This document shows positions 16,851 to 25,128 of a DNA stretch of 39,248 nucleotides, piece after piece (position 1 is the stretch's first letter; the number at the start of each line of letters is the position of its first letter). A program made the position numbers and the translations under genes. Source of the stretch: Clostridia bacterium (lineage in GTDB: Bacteria > Bacillota > Clostridia > Oscillospirales > CAG-272); contig JAFYBN010000092.1 of the NCBI GenBank assembly GCA_017540175.1, positions 1 through 39,248 of the forward strand, given 5' to 3'. The notes under the pieces are model-generated. The model was not told the DNA's origin, did no database searches, and saw only the letters and a list, made by a program, of their open reading frames with translations.

Positions 16851-16893
16851 AAACACACGGCGATATGCCGCTGATTGAAAGGACGGTATCAAA

Positions 16894-17613
16894 ATGGAAT
16901 ACGGTATTCAGATGTACAGCCTCCGCGACATCACGGGCAGCGATCTTGACGGCGCGCTCAAGGCGGTCGCCGAAATGGGCTACAAGACGGTGGAATTCGC
17001 GGGCTTCTTCGGTCACCCGGCGGAAGACGTGAAAGCCATGATGGACAAATACGGACTTACCTGCTGCGGCACGCACAGCGGGCTCGGCGATCTGCTGAAC
17101 GATTTTGAGGGTACGGTCAAATACCACAAGACCATCGGCAACACGAAATACATCATCCCCGGCCACGACCTTTCCACGAAGGAAAAGCTCGACACCTTCA
17201 TCGCTCAGGTGAACGAGATCGCGCCGAAGCTCCGCGCCGAGGGCATCGAGCTCGGCTATCACAACCACTCCCATGAGTTCTATACGACCGGGGAGGGTTA
17301 TCAGATCCACAAGGAACTCGAAGAGAGAGCGGACATTTTCTTCGAGCTTGACACCTATTGGGCATACGTCGCAAAGATCGATCCCGTCGCCGCGATGGAA
17401 CGTCTCGGCAGCCGCATCCGCTGCATCCACTTAAAGGACGGCGACGCGAACGGCCGCGGCTGTTCGCTCGGCTCGGGGACGGCTCCCGTGAAGGCGGTCC
17501 GCGAAAAGGCGATCGAAATGGGCGTCGGCATCGTCGTGGAAAGCGAAGGACTCGAGCCCACCGGCAAGGAAGAGGTCGAACGCTGCATCAATTTCTTAAA
17601 GAGCCTCGACTGA
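16894..17613 (+). CDS. Sugar phosphate isomerase/epimerase (xylose isomerase-like TIM barrel)
   Basis: Metal-dependent TIM-barrel enzyme of the AP-endonuclease 2 superfamily that includes keto-sugar epimerases and IolE/IolI-type enzymes. The 239-aa product starts MEYGIQMYSLRD, a family hallmark. It has GYKTVEFAGF, GYHNHSHEF (metal site), FFELDTYWAY (Asp ligand), RIRCIHLKDGD (His ligand) and VVESEG near the end (Glu ligand). GAAAGGA precedes ATG 16894. It has its own promoter. The exact substrate cannot be assigned; the sugar genes upstream make a carbohydrate role plausible. Confidence 0.9.
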   Translation: MEYGIQMYSLRDITGSDLDGALKAVAEMGYKTVEFAGFFGHPAEDVKAMMDKYGLTCCGTHSGLGDLLNDFEGTVKYHKTIGNTKYIIPGHDLSTKEKLDTFIAQVNEIAPKLRAEGIELGYHNHSHEFYTTGEGYQIHKELEERADIFFELDTYWAYVAKIDPVAAMERLGSRIRCIHLKDGDANGRGCSLGSGTAPVKAVREKAIEMGVGIVVESEGLEPTGKEEVERCINFLKSLD

Positions 17614-17615
17614 TC

Positions 17616-17653
17616 GATCCCTCGGGGGATCGCACGCGGATCCCGCTGGGATC
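17616..17653. repeat. Two tandem GATCCC...GGGATC hairpins
   Basis: GATCCC-TCGG-GGGATC (17616-17631) and GATCCC-GCT-GGGATC (17639-17653), 7 nt apart, right after the epimerase stop. No T-tract follows. A related ATCCC-TTGC-GGGAT occurs at 35920-35933. They may be RNA-stabilising hairpins or small repeat units. Confidence 0.7.
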
Positions 17654-17685
17654 GCCGCAAAACTGTAAAGGAGAACGACGGAAAA

Positions 17686-19059
17686 TTGGCAAACCGGAAC
17701 AACGATAATATTAAAATCCCGATCGGTCTGATTGTCTTGTCCTATATTTTCTATTGGCCTGTGGGGATCGTTCTGACCATTCTCCGGGTCGTTCTCTCAT
17801 CGCAGAAACAAACCGGACAGAACCTCGGTCATAACACCGGCGCGGATATGCGCGCGCAGAACACCCGGCAGTTCACACAGACGGCGAACGCGCAGCAGAC
17901 GACGACCAACCCGTATTATCAGCAGCAAATGGCGCGGCAGCAGCAAGCCGCACAGCAGCAGGCGGCACAGCAGCAGGCGGCGCATCAGCAGAGAACGGCG
18001 CAGCAGGCGAAAAACGCCGCCCAGGAGTCGAAAAAAGAGGAAAAGCTCGGCGGATTCATCGTCGGCGGCGTCCTCGCCGTGATTCTTTCGGGTCTCTTCA
18101 TGCTGATCGGCGCGCGCGGCGGTTTTTCGACGGACGCGGTCCTCGGCCTCGTTGGCGCGGGCTCGTTCTTCGCTCTGATCGCGACGGCGTTCTTCGTAGG
18201 TCTGCGGCTCAGAAAGAACCGCAATGTGGAAATGAACCGCATCCGCAACATCATCGGTCAGAAGGACAGCTACAATCTCTCCAAGCTCGCGTCCGCTTCC
18301 GGCAAGAACCTGAAGAAGATCCGCAAGCAGCTCCAGAAAATGATCGACAAGGGCGAATTCGGCGACACGGCGTACATCGACCTCGGCACCAACAACTTCA
18401 TGCGCCATCCCGACGCGGAGCCGGACGATCCCGAAGGCTTCGACTACCGCATGGTTTACGGCGATCTCTTCGCGAAAAAGAAGGAAGAGGGCGAGGGAGA
18501 GCCGGAGGACGACAGCGATCAGGCGCGCTTCAACCGGATCATCGGCGAGATCCGCCGGCTCAACGGCGAGATCCGGGACACGAAGGTCTCGGAGCGCATC
18601 GACCGCATCGAGGGGCACACGCGCCACATCTTCGACTATGTGACCGAGCATCCGGAAGCCATGCCCCAGATCCGCACGTTCATGAATTACTACCTTCCGA
18701 CGACCCTCAAGCTGCTTGAATCCTACAGCAGGATCGAGCGGGTCGGCGTCGCCGGGGAGAACATGAAGAAATCGAAGGAAAACATCGAAAGCATCCTCGA
18801 TCTGCTCGCCGTCGGCTTCGAACAGCAGGTCGACCAGCTCTTCCGCAACGAGTCCATCGACATCACGAGCGACATCAGCGTCCTCGAAACCATGATGCAG
18901 AAGGACGGACTGAACGGAAAGAACGATTTCGACATCTCCGCCTACGCGAACCAGACGCAGGTGACGGACGGGTATTCCGACGAGATCACGGACGAGATCG
19001 ACGATTCGCTGGGCGGCGCGGCCGCGCAGAAAGCGCCCCAAAAGGACGATAAGAAATAA
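17686..19059 (+). CDS. Membrane protein of the 5-bromo-4-chloroindolyl phosphate hydrolysis (XpaC-like) family
   Basis: The 457-aa product is likely a membrane-anchored protein related to XpaC, which is often paired with TelA-type toxic-anion proteins; none is adjacent here. The start is TTG 17686 with AAAGGAG about 12 nt upstream. It has an N-terminal membrane segment (about 11-37), then a Gln/Ala-rich linker with repeated QQQAA units (79-103). Two further membrane segments follow (about 124-143 and 153-175), then a cytoplasmic part. The C-terminal domain contains RIDRIEGHTRHIFDYVTEHPE and YYLPTTLKLLESYSRIE, the conserved XpaC core, and ends in an acidic tail. The name reflects an old screening phenotype, not a known reaction. 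Confidence 0.8.
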   Translation: MANRNNDNIKIPIGLIVLSYIFYWPVGIVLTILRVVLSSQKQTGQNLGHNTGADMRAQNTRQFTQTANAQQTTTNPYYQQQMARQQQAAQQQAAQQQAAHQQRTAQQAKNAAQESKKEEKLGGFIVGGVLAVILSGLFMLIGARGGFSTDAVLGLVGAGSFFALIATAFFVGLRLRKNRNVEMNRIRNIIGQKDSYNLSKLASASGKNLKKIRKQLQKMIDKGEFGDTAYIDLGTNNFMRHPDAEPDDPEGFDYRMVYGDLFAKKKEEGEGEPEDDSDQARFNRIIGEIRRLNGEIRDTKVSERIDRIEGHTRHIFDYVTEHPEAMPQIRTFMNYYLPTTLKLLESYSRIERVGVAGENMKKSKENIESILDLLAVGFEQQVDQLFRNESIDITSDISVLETMMQKDGLNGKNDFDISAYANQTQVTDGYSDEITDEIDDSLGGAAAQKAPQKDDKK

Positions 19060-19066
19060 AGCGAAA

Positions 19067-19106
19067 CAAAAAAGCACGGGATCCATGACAGCTCCCGTGT
19101 TTTTTG
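19067..19106. terminator. Bidirectional terminator between the XpaC-like and amidohydrolase genes
   Basis: Stem CACGGGA (19075-19081) with TCCCGTG (19093-19099), flanked by A-run on the left and TTTTTT on the right. Confidence 0.88.
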
Positions 19107-19110
19107 CGTC

Positions 19111-19917
19111 TTACAGTCCGAGCAGCGCCTCGGCGTTTTTGTGCGTGATCCGCTCGGTCAGCCCGGCGGAAAGCCCGAGCGAATCGAGATAGGCGAGCGT
19201 TTCGGCGGAGGAACACCACGGCGCGTCGCTGCCGAAGAGGATCTTCTCCGGATCGTGGCGGGTGAGCATCCGTTTGGCCTGCGCGGGCGCGAGCCCGCAG
19301 AAGCCTCCGAGCGAGGTGTCGATCCAAAGGTTTTTCCCGATGAGCTTTTCTTCGACCTCGTCCCACTGTTTGTTGCCGCCGTAGTGCGCCGCGACGAGCA
19401 CGGCGTCAGGCGAGCGCTCGAGACGGCGGAGGATGCGGTCGGGAGAGGCGTGGATAAAATCGGGGGAATACACGTCGAAACCGGCGTGTGTCACAAGGAA
19501 CATTCCGTGTTCCGCGGCGAGCGAAAAGACCGCGTCGAACCGCGGGTCGTCGATGGTATGTCCCGTGTAGTCCGGGTGGATCTTGAGCCCCCGGACGCCC
19601 GCTTCCTTCAGCCGTATGAGCTCGCGCTCCATGAATTCCGGGGTGCATTCCGGGTTGAGGCTCCCGAGCGGGGAGAGCCGGTCCCTGTGCTTCTTCAGCG
19701 TTTCGATGGCGAAGGTGTTGACGTTTTCGGTCTGCTTCGGGTTGGTCGCGATGTTGCAGATCACGGCGCGGTCGACGCCCCAGCGGTCGAGGGAGGCGAG
19801 CAGGCCTCCCACGGTGCCGTCGTACAGCGGCTCGGAGTGGATGCGCTCGGCAAGCGGCGGAAGGGCGCGGGGAGCGAGCTTGTCGGGAAAGGCGTGGGTG
19901 TGAAAATCGATCAGCAT
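19111..19917 (-). CDS. Amidohydrolase family protein (ACMSD/amidohydrolase-2 type)
   Basis: TIM-barrel metal-dependent hydrolase or decarboxylase. The 268-aa product opens MLIDFHTHAFPD, giving the HxH metal pair. It contains GLKIHPDY, MFLVTHAGF and VAAHYGG, which give further His ligands, and FGSDAPW near the C-terminus, the catalytic Asp. GAGG lies 6 nt upstream of the start on the minus strand. It is a single gene convergent with the XpaC-like gene. Substrate is unknown; relatives act on aromatic acids or lactones. Confidence 0.88.
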   Translation of the reverse strand: MLIDFHTHAFPDKLAPRALPPLAERIHSEPLYDGTVGGLLASLDRWGVDRAVICNIATNPKQTENVNTFAIETLKKHRDRLSPLGSLNPECTPEFMERELIRLKEAGVRGLKIHPDYTGHTIDDPRFDAVFSLAAEHGMFLVTHAGFDVYSPDFIHASPDRILRRLERSPDAVLVAAHYGGNKQWDEVEEKLIGKNLWIDTSLGGFCGLAPAQAKRMLTRHDPEKILFGSDAPWCSSAETLAYLDSLGLSAGLTERITHKNAEALLGL

Positions 19918-20028
19918 GGGAACCTCACGGAGCGCGTCGGCGCTTTTTTTGATGAAAGCAGTATAAGGGAAGAAAATGAGAAGGGATCGGCTAGAATGTG
20001 AATTTAATTTGAATATTTCCCGTGCCTC

Positions 20029-20057
20029 TTGATTCTTGCGGCAATTTAAGGTATGAT
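20029..20057 (+). promoter_or_regulatory. Promoter of the decarboxylase/carboxyltransferase operon
   Basis: TTGATT (20029-20034), 17-bp spacer, TATGAT (20052-20057). The leader to the first start codon is about 80 nt; no riboswitch was recognised in it. Confidence 0.72.
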
Positions 20058-20146
20058 TAGTACAATGGGGCAGAATGGTTTCGCGGTGCCAAGCCGTCGC
20101 CGTTTGAGTCCCGAAAGCGGCACCAATTCAGATCAACGGAGGATAT

Positions 20147-21625
20147 ATGGACAAAGTTCTGACAGACGGCGGACCGGGATCGGAGTTCCCGAAAACCGCC
20201 GCGGAGTTCCGCGAACTGCTCACGCGGAACGAGAAACCCGGAACGGACGGCGCAATGAACGCGCGTGAGCGCATCACGGCGCTTTTCGACGAGGGGACCT
20301 TTACGGAAATCGGCGCTTTCACCTCCCGCAGACGCGACCTTGACCCGGCGTCCGACGCGCCCGAGGGCGTGCTGACCGGATACGGCTCGGTGAACGGCTG
20401 CCTCGTCTACGCCTTCGCGCAGGACCTCGCCAAAACGAAGGGCGCGGTCAGCGACGCGACGGCGGATAAAATCGTCAATCTCTATCGGCTCGCCGTCGAA
20501 AACGGATGCCCGGTCGTGGGCTCGTTCGACAGCGCGGGCGCCGATCTCGTCGCGGGCGTGCGCGCGCTGGCGGGCTACGGCAGGATCATGAAGGCGGTCG
20601 GCTCAGCCTCCGGCGTGATCCCGCAGATCGCGATTGTTCCCGGCATCGCGCAGGGAGCCGCCGCGGTGATCGCCGCCATGTTCGATTTCGTAATCGCCAC
20701 GGATAAAGCCTCGATCAGCGTCAATCCTCCCTTCGTGGTCGGGGGCGGTAAAACGGCGGACAACGTGGAGTCCGGTCTTGTTTCCCTCTCCGTTTCCGGC
20801 GACGCACAGGCGGCGGACGCGGCGAGAAAACTGCTTTCCTATCTGCCCTCCAACAACGAAGAGGGCACGGCGGAGAGCGTCCCGGAGGACGATCCCGACC
20901 GTCCGACGGATCTCTCGGCCTACCTCGCGTCCCGCGCGATGGGCGATCTGCTTGCGGAAATCGCCGACAAGCATTCCTTCCTTGAACTCGGCGGCGACTG
21001 CGCGAAGTCCGTCAAAACGGGCTTCCTGACGCTCGACGGGACGGCGTGCGGCGTGGTCGCGACCGATCACGCGGAAAACGGCGGCCGTCTCAACTCCCTC
21101 GCGGCGAGAAAAGCCGCACGGTTCGTGCTGTTCTGTGACTGCTTCCGCATTCCGCTGCTGACCTTCGTGGACTCGGAAGGCTTCGTGATCGCGGGAGAAG
21201 AAGAAAAGAATCCCTTTTCCTCCGAAATCGGCAAGCTGGCGGGCGCGTACGCCTCGGCGAGGACGCCCCTCGTTACCCTCGTTGCCGGTTCGGCATACGG
21301 TTCGGTCTTCTCGGTGCTCGGTTCGAAAGCCATCGGCGCGGACCTCGTTCTTGCGCTCGAGAGCGCCAAGGTCGGCTGCCTGAATCCCGCCGCGGCTGTC
21401 GCTCTGTTCGAGAACGACAAAATCGCCGGGGACGTGACCCGCGAAGCGCTGGAGCGCTCATGGGAAGATAAAGAAGCAAACGTGATCCACGCGGCGCGGG
21501 CGGGCGAGGTCGACGACGTGATCGATCCCGCCGAACTGAGGCAGAGGCTGACCTCCGCGGTGCTGATGCTTTCGGCGAAATCCGCGCGGGCTCCCGGCCG
21601 GCGTCACGCCAACATGCCGCTTTGA
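20147..21625 (+). CDS. Carboxyltransferase, 12S/MmdA-like acyl-CoA subunit (divergent)
   Basis: Acyl-CoA carboxyltransferase of the crotonase-fold family that includes methylmalonyl-CoA decarboxylase alpha, propionyl-CoA carboxylase beta and the 12S subunit of transcarboxylase. The 492-aa product has the N-terminal block MNARERITALFDEGTFTEIGAF, GVLTGYGSVNGCLVYAFAQD, VIPQIAIVPG, LLSYLPSNNEE and the second-half repeat with SEGFVIAGEEEKN. It is divergent at sites usually conserved: the first acyl-binding motif reads PGIAQGAAAV instead of the GPCAGGAVY type, and the DSGGAR block reads DSAGAD. A start with GGAGG four bases upstream fits. It leads an operon with gamma, biotin, beta and OadA-type genes. 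It probably acts in Na+-coupled decarboxylation or transcarboxylation; the substrate is uncertain. Confidence 0.82.
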   Translation: MDKVLTDGGPGSEFPKTAAEFRELLTRNEKPGTDGAMNARERITALFDEGTFTEIGAFTSRRRDLDPASDAPEGVLTGYGSVNGCLVYAFAQDLAKTKGAVSDATADKIVNLYRLAVENGCPVVGSFDSAGADLVAGVRALAGYGRIMKAVGSASGVIPQIAIVPGIAQGAAAVIAAMFDFVIATDKASISVNPPFVVGGGKTADNVESGLVSLSVSGDAQAADAARKLLSYLPSNNEEGTAESVPEDDPDRPTDLSAYLASRAMGDLLAEIADKHSFLELGGDCAKSVKTGFLTLDGTACGVVATDHAENGGRLNSLAARKAARFVLFCDCFRIPLLTFVDSEGFVIAGEEEKNPFSSEIGKLAGAYASARTPLVTLVAGSAYGSVFSVLGSKAIGADLVLALESAKVGCLNPAAAVALFENDKIAGDVTREALERSWEDKEANVIHAARAGEVDDVIDPAELRQRLTSAVLMLSAKSARAPGRRHANMPL

Positions 21626-21637
21626 TCGGAGGCCGTT

Positions 21638-22051
21638 ATGATGATACTGCCCGTTTTCTGCGCGCTTACGAACAATCCCGAAACCATAGCGGAAAAGTTC
21701 AGCCTCATCGGGTACATGCTGCTCACCGGAATGGGAACGGTGTTTCTCGTCCTTGTGCTCCTGTGGGCGGTGATCGCCGTTTTCGGCGCGTTCGCCAAGG
21801 CTGAGGAGAGGCGCGAGCAAAAAAGGATCATGGAGCAGGTGAAGAATTCGCCCGCCCCGAACGATGTGAGCGCTCCCGAGCCCGTCGAGGTAGCGGAGCC
21901 GGAGGAGGACGACGGCGCGCTCGTTGCCGTCATCACCGCCGCCATCGAAGCTTACCGCAGCGCGGAGGGGCTCGCAGGCACCTCCTACCGCGTCGTCTCC
22001 TTCCGCCGGAAAAACGGCGGCCGGAGCTGGAACGCAAGATCCGCGGACTGA
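21638..22051 (+). CDS. OadG family Na+-pump decarboxylase gamma subunit
   Basis: Small membrane subunit that in oxaloacetate and methylmalonyl-CoA decarboxylases holds the complex together. The 137-aa product has one membrane segment (about 24-48, YMLLTGMGTVFLVLVLLWAV), a charged Pro/Glu-rich linker and a C-terminal part ending near YRVVSFRRKNGG, as in the family. GGAGG precedes ATG 21638. It lies 12 nt after the carboxyltransferase gene and 37 nt before the biotin-carrier gene. Family members are poorly conserved, so the call rests on topology plus context. Confidence 0.82.
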   Translation: MMILPVFCALTNNPETIAEKFSLIGYMLLTGMGTVFLVLVLLWAVIAVFGAFAKAEERREQKRIMEQVKNSPAPNDVSAPEPVEVAEPEEDDGALVAVITAAIEAYRSAEGLAGTSYRVVSFRRKNGGRSWNARSAD

Positions 22052-22088
22052 CCGCATCCGTAAACTGAAATCATTTTGGAGGCAAATC

Positions 22089-22463
22089 ATGAAAAAATAC
22101 AACGTAACCGTCAACGGTGTGACCTATGAAGTTCTCGTGGAAGAGGCGGACGCTGCCGCTCCCGCCGCTCCCGCAGCCCCCGCAGCGGCCCCGAAAGCCG
22201 CCGCGAAGCCCGCAGCCCCCGCGAAGCCCGCTCCTTCCGGCGCGCAGGGCGCGATCAAGGTGACCGCCCCGATGCCCGGCACCATTCTCAAAATGGGTCT
22301 TAAGGTCGGCGATACCGTCAAGGCAAACGATCTCGTCTGCATCCTCGAGGCGATGAAGATGGAAAACGAAATCTTCGCGAAGGAAGGCGGCGTGGTCAAG
22401 TCCATCGACGCGCCCCAGGGTTCGTCCGTAAACACCGGCGACGTGATCATCACGCTCGGCTGA
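22089..22463 (+). CDS. Biotin carboxyl carrier protein of the decarboxylase
   Basis: Carries the carboxyl group between carboxyltransferase and decarboxylase subunits. The 124-aa product begins MKKYNVTVNGVTYEV. It has a flexible Ala/Pro/Lys linker (about 20-55), then the biotinyl domain with the EAMKMEN motif, Lys90 being the biotinylation site. TTGGAGG precedes ATG 22089. It is also the right size for the 1.3S subunit of a transcarboxylase. Confidence 0.95.
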   Translation: MKKYNVTVNGVTYEVLVEEADAAAPAAPAAPAAAPKAAAKPAAPAKPAPSGAQGAIKVTAPMPGTILKMGLKVGDTVKANDLVCILEAMKMENEIFAKEGGVVKSIDAPQGSSVNTGDVIITLG

Positions 22464-22503
22464 GTTTTACTCCCTCACAATTTTGACATAGGAGTGAAGC
22501 AAA

Positions 22504-23688
22504 GTGGAATTTTTAACGAATCTGTATGACACCACGGGGCTGAAGATCCTGTTTGACGATCCGGTCAAGCTCGGCAAAACCCTCGTGATGTATGTGATCA
22601 TCGGCTTGCTCTTCTACCTCGCCATCGTGAAGAAATTCGAGCCGCTGCTCCTGCTTCCGATTGCGTTCGGCATGCTGCTGGCGAACCTCCCGGGCGCGGA
22701 TCTGTACCACATGGAGCTCTTCATCCACCCGGACGGGTCCGCCCTCGACATCCAGCAGGTCATAGAGCAGGGCAGCCTGATCGACTTTCTCTACCTCGGC
22801 GTCAAGCTCGGCATATACCCCTCGCTGATCTTCCTCGGCGTGGGCGCGATGACCGACTTCTCCGCGCTGATCGCCAACCCGAAGTCCCTGCTCATGGGCG
22901 CGGGCGCGCAGCTCGGCGTGTTCGTGGCGTTCGGCGGCGCGATCCTGCTCGGCTTTGACGCGCACGCGGCGGGCTCCATCGGCATCATCGGCGGCGCGGA
23001 CGGTCCTACGGCGATCCTCGTGACGAAGACCCTCGCTCCCCATCTGCTCGGCGCGATCGCGATCGCGGCGTACAGCTACATGGCGCTCATCCCGATCATC
23101 CAGCCCCCGTTCATGAAGCTGCTCACGACGAAAAAGGAGCGCTCGATCATCATGACCACGCTCCGTCCCGTCTCGAAAAAAGAAAAGATCATTTTCCCGA
23201 TCGTCGTGGCCGTCGTCGTCACGCTGATCGTTCCCGCCGCCGCGCCCCTCATCGGATTTCTGATGCTCGGCAATCTCCTGAACGTCTGCGGCGTCTGCGA
23301 CCGTCTTTCGAAGACCGCGCAGAATGAGCTCATGAACATCGTGACGATCTTCCTCGGCATCTCCGTCGGCGCGACGGCGAGCGCGGAGAACTTCCTCGCG
23401 TTCGATACCGTGAAGATCATCCTCCTCGGTCTTGCCGCCTTCTGCGTTTCCACCTGCGGCGGACTTCTCACCGGAAAAATCATGTGCGTCCTCACCAAGG
23501 GCAAGATCAACCCCCTCATCGGCTCGGCGGGCGTTTCCGCGGTGCCGATGGCGGCGCGCGTGTCCCAGATGGTCGGCCAGAAGGAGAATCCGTCGAACTT
23601 CCTTCTGATGCACGCCATGGGTCCGAACGTCGCGGGCGTGATCGGCTCTGCGGTCGCGGCGGGCGTGTTCCTGTCCTATTTCGCGTGA
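22504..23688 (+). CDS. Na+-translocating decarboxylase beta subunit (OadB/MmdB/GcdB type)
   Basis: Integral membrane subunit that decarboxylates carboxybiotin and pumps Na+ out. It starts with GTG 22504 after AGGAG. The 394-aa product has about nine membrane segments. Family signatures include YPSLIFLGVGAMTDFSALIANP, the GSIGIIGGADGPTAI re-entrant loop with the key Asp, and the C-terminal GSAGVSAVPMAARVSQ and HAMGPNVAGVIGSAVAAG. It sits between the biotin carrier and OadA-type genes. Its presence shows that the operon can couple decarboxylation to a sodium gradient. Confidence 0.95.
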   Translation: MEFLTNLYDTTGLKILFDDPVKLGKTLVMYVIIGLLFYLAIVKKFEPLLLLPIAFGMLLANLPGADLYHMELFIHPDGSALDIQQVIEQGSLIDFLYLGVKLGIYPSLIFLGVGAMTDFSALIANPKSLLMGAGAQLGVFVAFGGAILLGFDAHAAGSIGIIGGADGPTAILVTKTLAPHLLGAIAIAAYSYMALIPIIQPPFMKLLTTKKERSIIMTTLRPVSKKEKIIFPIVVAVVVTLIVPAAAPLIGFLMLGNLLNVCGVCDRLSKTAQNELMNIVTIFLGISVGATASAENFLAFDTVKIILLGLAAFCVSTCGGLLTGKIMCVLTKGKINPLIGSAGVSAVPMAARVSQMVGQKENPSNFLLMHAMGPNVAGVIGSAVAAGVFLSYFA

Positions 23689-23723
23689 GCGATCAATTTG
23701 TGATAACGAAAGGTTCGTAAGAT

Positions 23724-25121
23724 ATGGCTAAAGTGAAAATTACGGAGACCGTTCTCCGCGACTCCCATCAGTCCCTGATCGCCACGCGTATGACGACCGA
23801 GCAAATGCTTCCGATCCTCGAGGACCTCGACAAGGTCGGCTACCACTCCCTCGAGGCGTGGGGCGGCGCGACCTTTGACTCCTGCCTGCGCTTCCTCGAC
23901 GAGGATCCGTGGGAGCGGCTGCGCATCATCCGCTCGAAGGTGAAGAATACGAAGCTCCAGATGCTCTTCCGCGGACAGAACATCCTCGGCTACCGGCATT
24001 ACGCCGACGACGTGGTGGAGTATTTCGTGCAGAAATCCATCGCCAACGGCATCGACATCATCCGCATCTTCGACGCCTTGAACGACGCGAGAAACCTCGA
24101 GACCGCCATCCGCGCGACGAAAAAAGAGGGCGGTCACGTTCAGGCGGCGATGAGCTATACCATCAGCCCCGTGCACTCGAGCGAGGCGTTCGCGAAATAC
24201 GCGAAGCAGCTTGAGGATACCGGCGCGGACTCCATCTGCATCAAGGACATGTCCGGGCTCCTCACGCCCTATACGGCGTACGACCTTGTGAAGACAATCA
24301 AGGCGGAGGTGAAGATCCCCGTCCAGCTCCACACGCACTACACGACCGGTCTTGCCTCCATGACCATTCTGAAGGCGATCGAAGCGGGCGTGGACATCGT
24401 GGACACTGCGATCTCCCCGATGGCGATGGGCACGTCCCAGGCGCCCACCGAGGCGATCGTGGCGACGCTTCAGGGCACGGAATACGACACCGGGCTCGAT
24501 CTCAGAAAGCTCGACAAGATCTGCAAATACTTCACGCCGCTGAGAGAGCAGTACATCAAGTCCGGCCTGCTCGACCCGAAGGTCTTAAAGGTGGACGTGA
24601 ACTGCCTCCTGTATCAGGTGCCGGGCGGCATGCTTTCGAACATGGTGTCCCAGCTCAAGCAGATGGGGCAGAGCGAAAAGCTGAACGAGGTGCTCGAGGA
24701 GATCCCGCGGGTCCGCGAGGACGCCGGTTATCCGCCGCTCGTGACGCCCACCTCCCAGATCGTCGGCAACCAGGCGGTTCTGAACGTCATCATGGGCGAG
24801 CGCTACAAGAGCGTGTCGAAGGAATTCAAGGGCATCGTGCGCGGCGAGTACGGCAAAACGCCCGCGCCGATCAAGCCGGAGTTCGTGAAGAAGATCCTCG
24901 GCGACGAGAAGCCCATCACCTACCGCCCCGCGGACGATCTGAAGCCGGAGCTTGACACGCTCCGCGAAAAGGTCAAGCCGTGGCTCGAGCAGGAGGAGGA
25001 CGTTCTGTCCTACGCCCTGTTCGAACAGGTTGCGACGAAGTTCTTCGAAAACCGCAAGGCGAAAAAATACGGGCTCGACGCGCTGAATGGCGACGCCAAG
25101 CTCGGCGTGCATTCTGTATAA
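23724..25121 (+). CDS. oadA: Pyruvate/oxaloacetate carboxyltransferase (OadA/5S type, without biotin domain)
   Basis: TIM-barrel carboxyltransferase that moves the carboxyl group between oxaloacetate and biotin. The 465-aa product opens KITETVLRDSHQSLIATRM with the metal-binding Asp. It has GGATFDSCLRFL, RIFDALNDARN, the carbamylated-Lys region DSICIKDMSGLLTPY, HTHYTTGLASM (His pair) and DTAISPMAMGTSQ. It ends without a biotinyl domain, so it must use the separate carrier encoded upstream. It is like the 5S subunit of transcarboxylase or a split OadA. AAAGG lies upstream. The combination with a 12S-type subunit is what makes the operon ambiguous between decarboxylase and transcarboxylase. Confidence 0.93.
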   Translation: MAKVKITETVLRDSHQSLIATRMTTEQMLPILEDLDKVGYHSLEAWGGATFDSCLRFLDEDPWERLRIIRSKVKNTKLQMLFRGQNILGYRHYADDVVEYFVQKSIANGIDIIRIFDALNDARNLETAIRATKKEGGHVQAAMSYTISPVHSSEAFAKYAKQLEDTGADSICIKDMSGLLTPYTAYDLVKTIKAEVKIPVQLHTHYTTGLASMTILKAIEAGVDIVDTAISPMAMGTSQAPTEAIVATLQGTEYDTGLDLRKLDKICKYFTPLREQYIKSGLLDPKVLKVDVNCLLYQVPGGMLSNMVSQLKQMGQSEKLNEVLEEIPRVREDAGYPPLVTPTSQIVGNQAVLNVIMGERYKSVSKEFKGIVRGEYGKTPAPIKPEFVKKILGDEKPITYRPADDLKPELDTLREKVKPWLEQEEDVLSYALFEQVATKFFENRKAKKYGLDALNGDAKLGVHSV

Positions 25122-25128
25122 CGAATCT

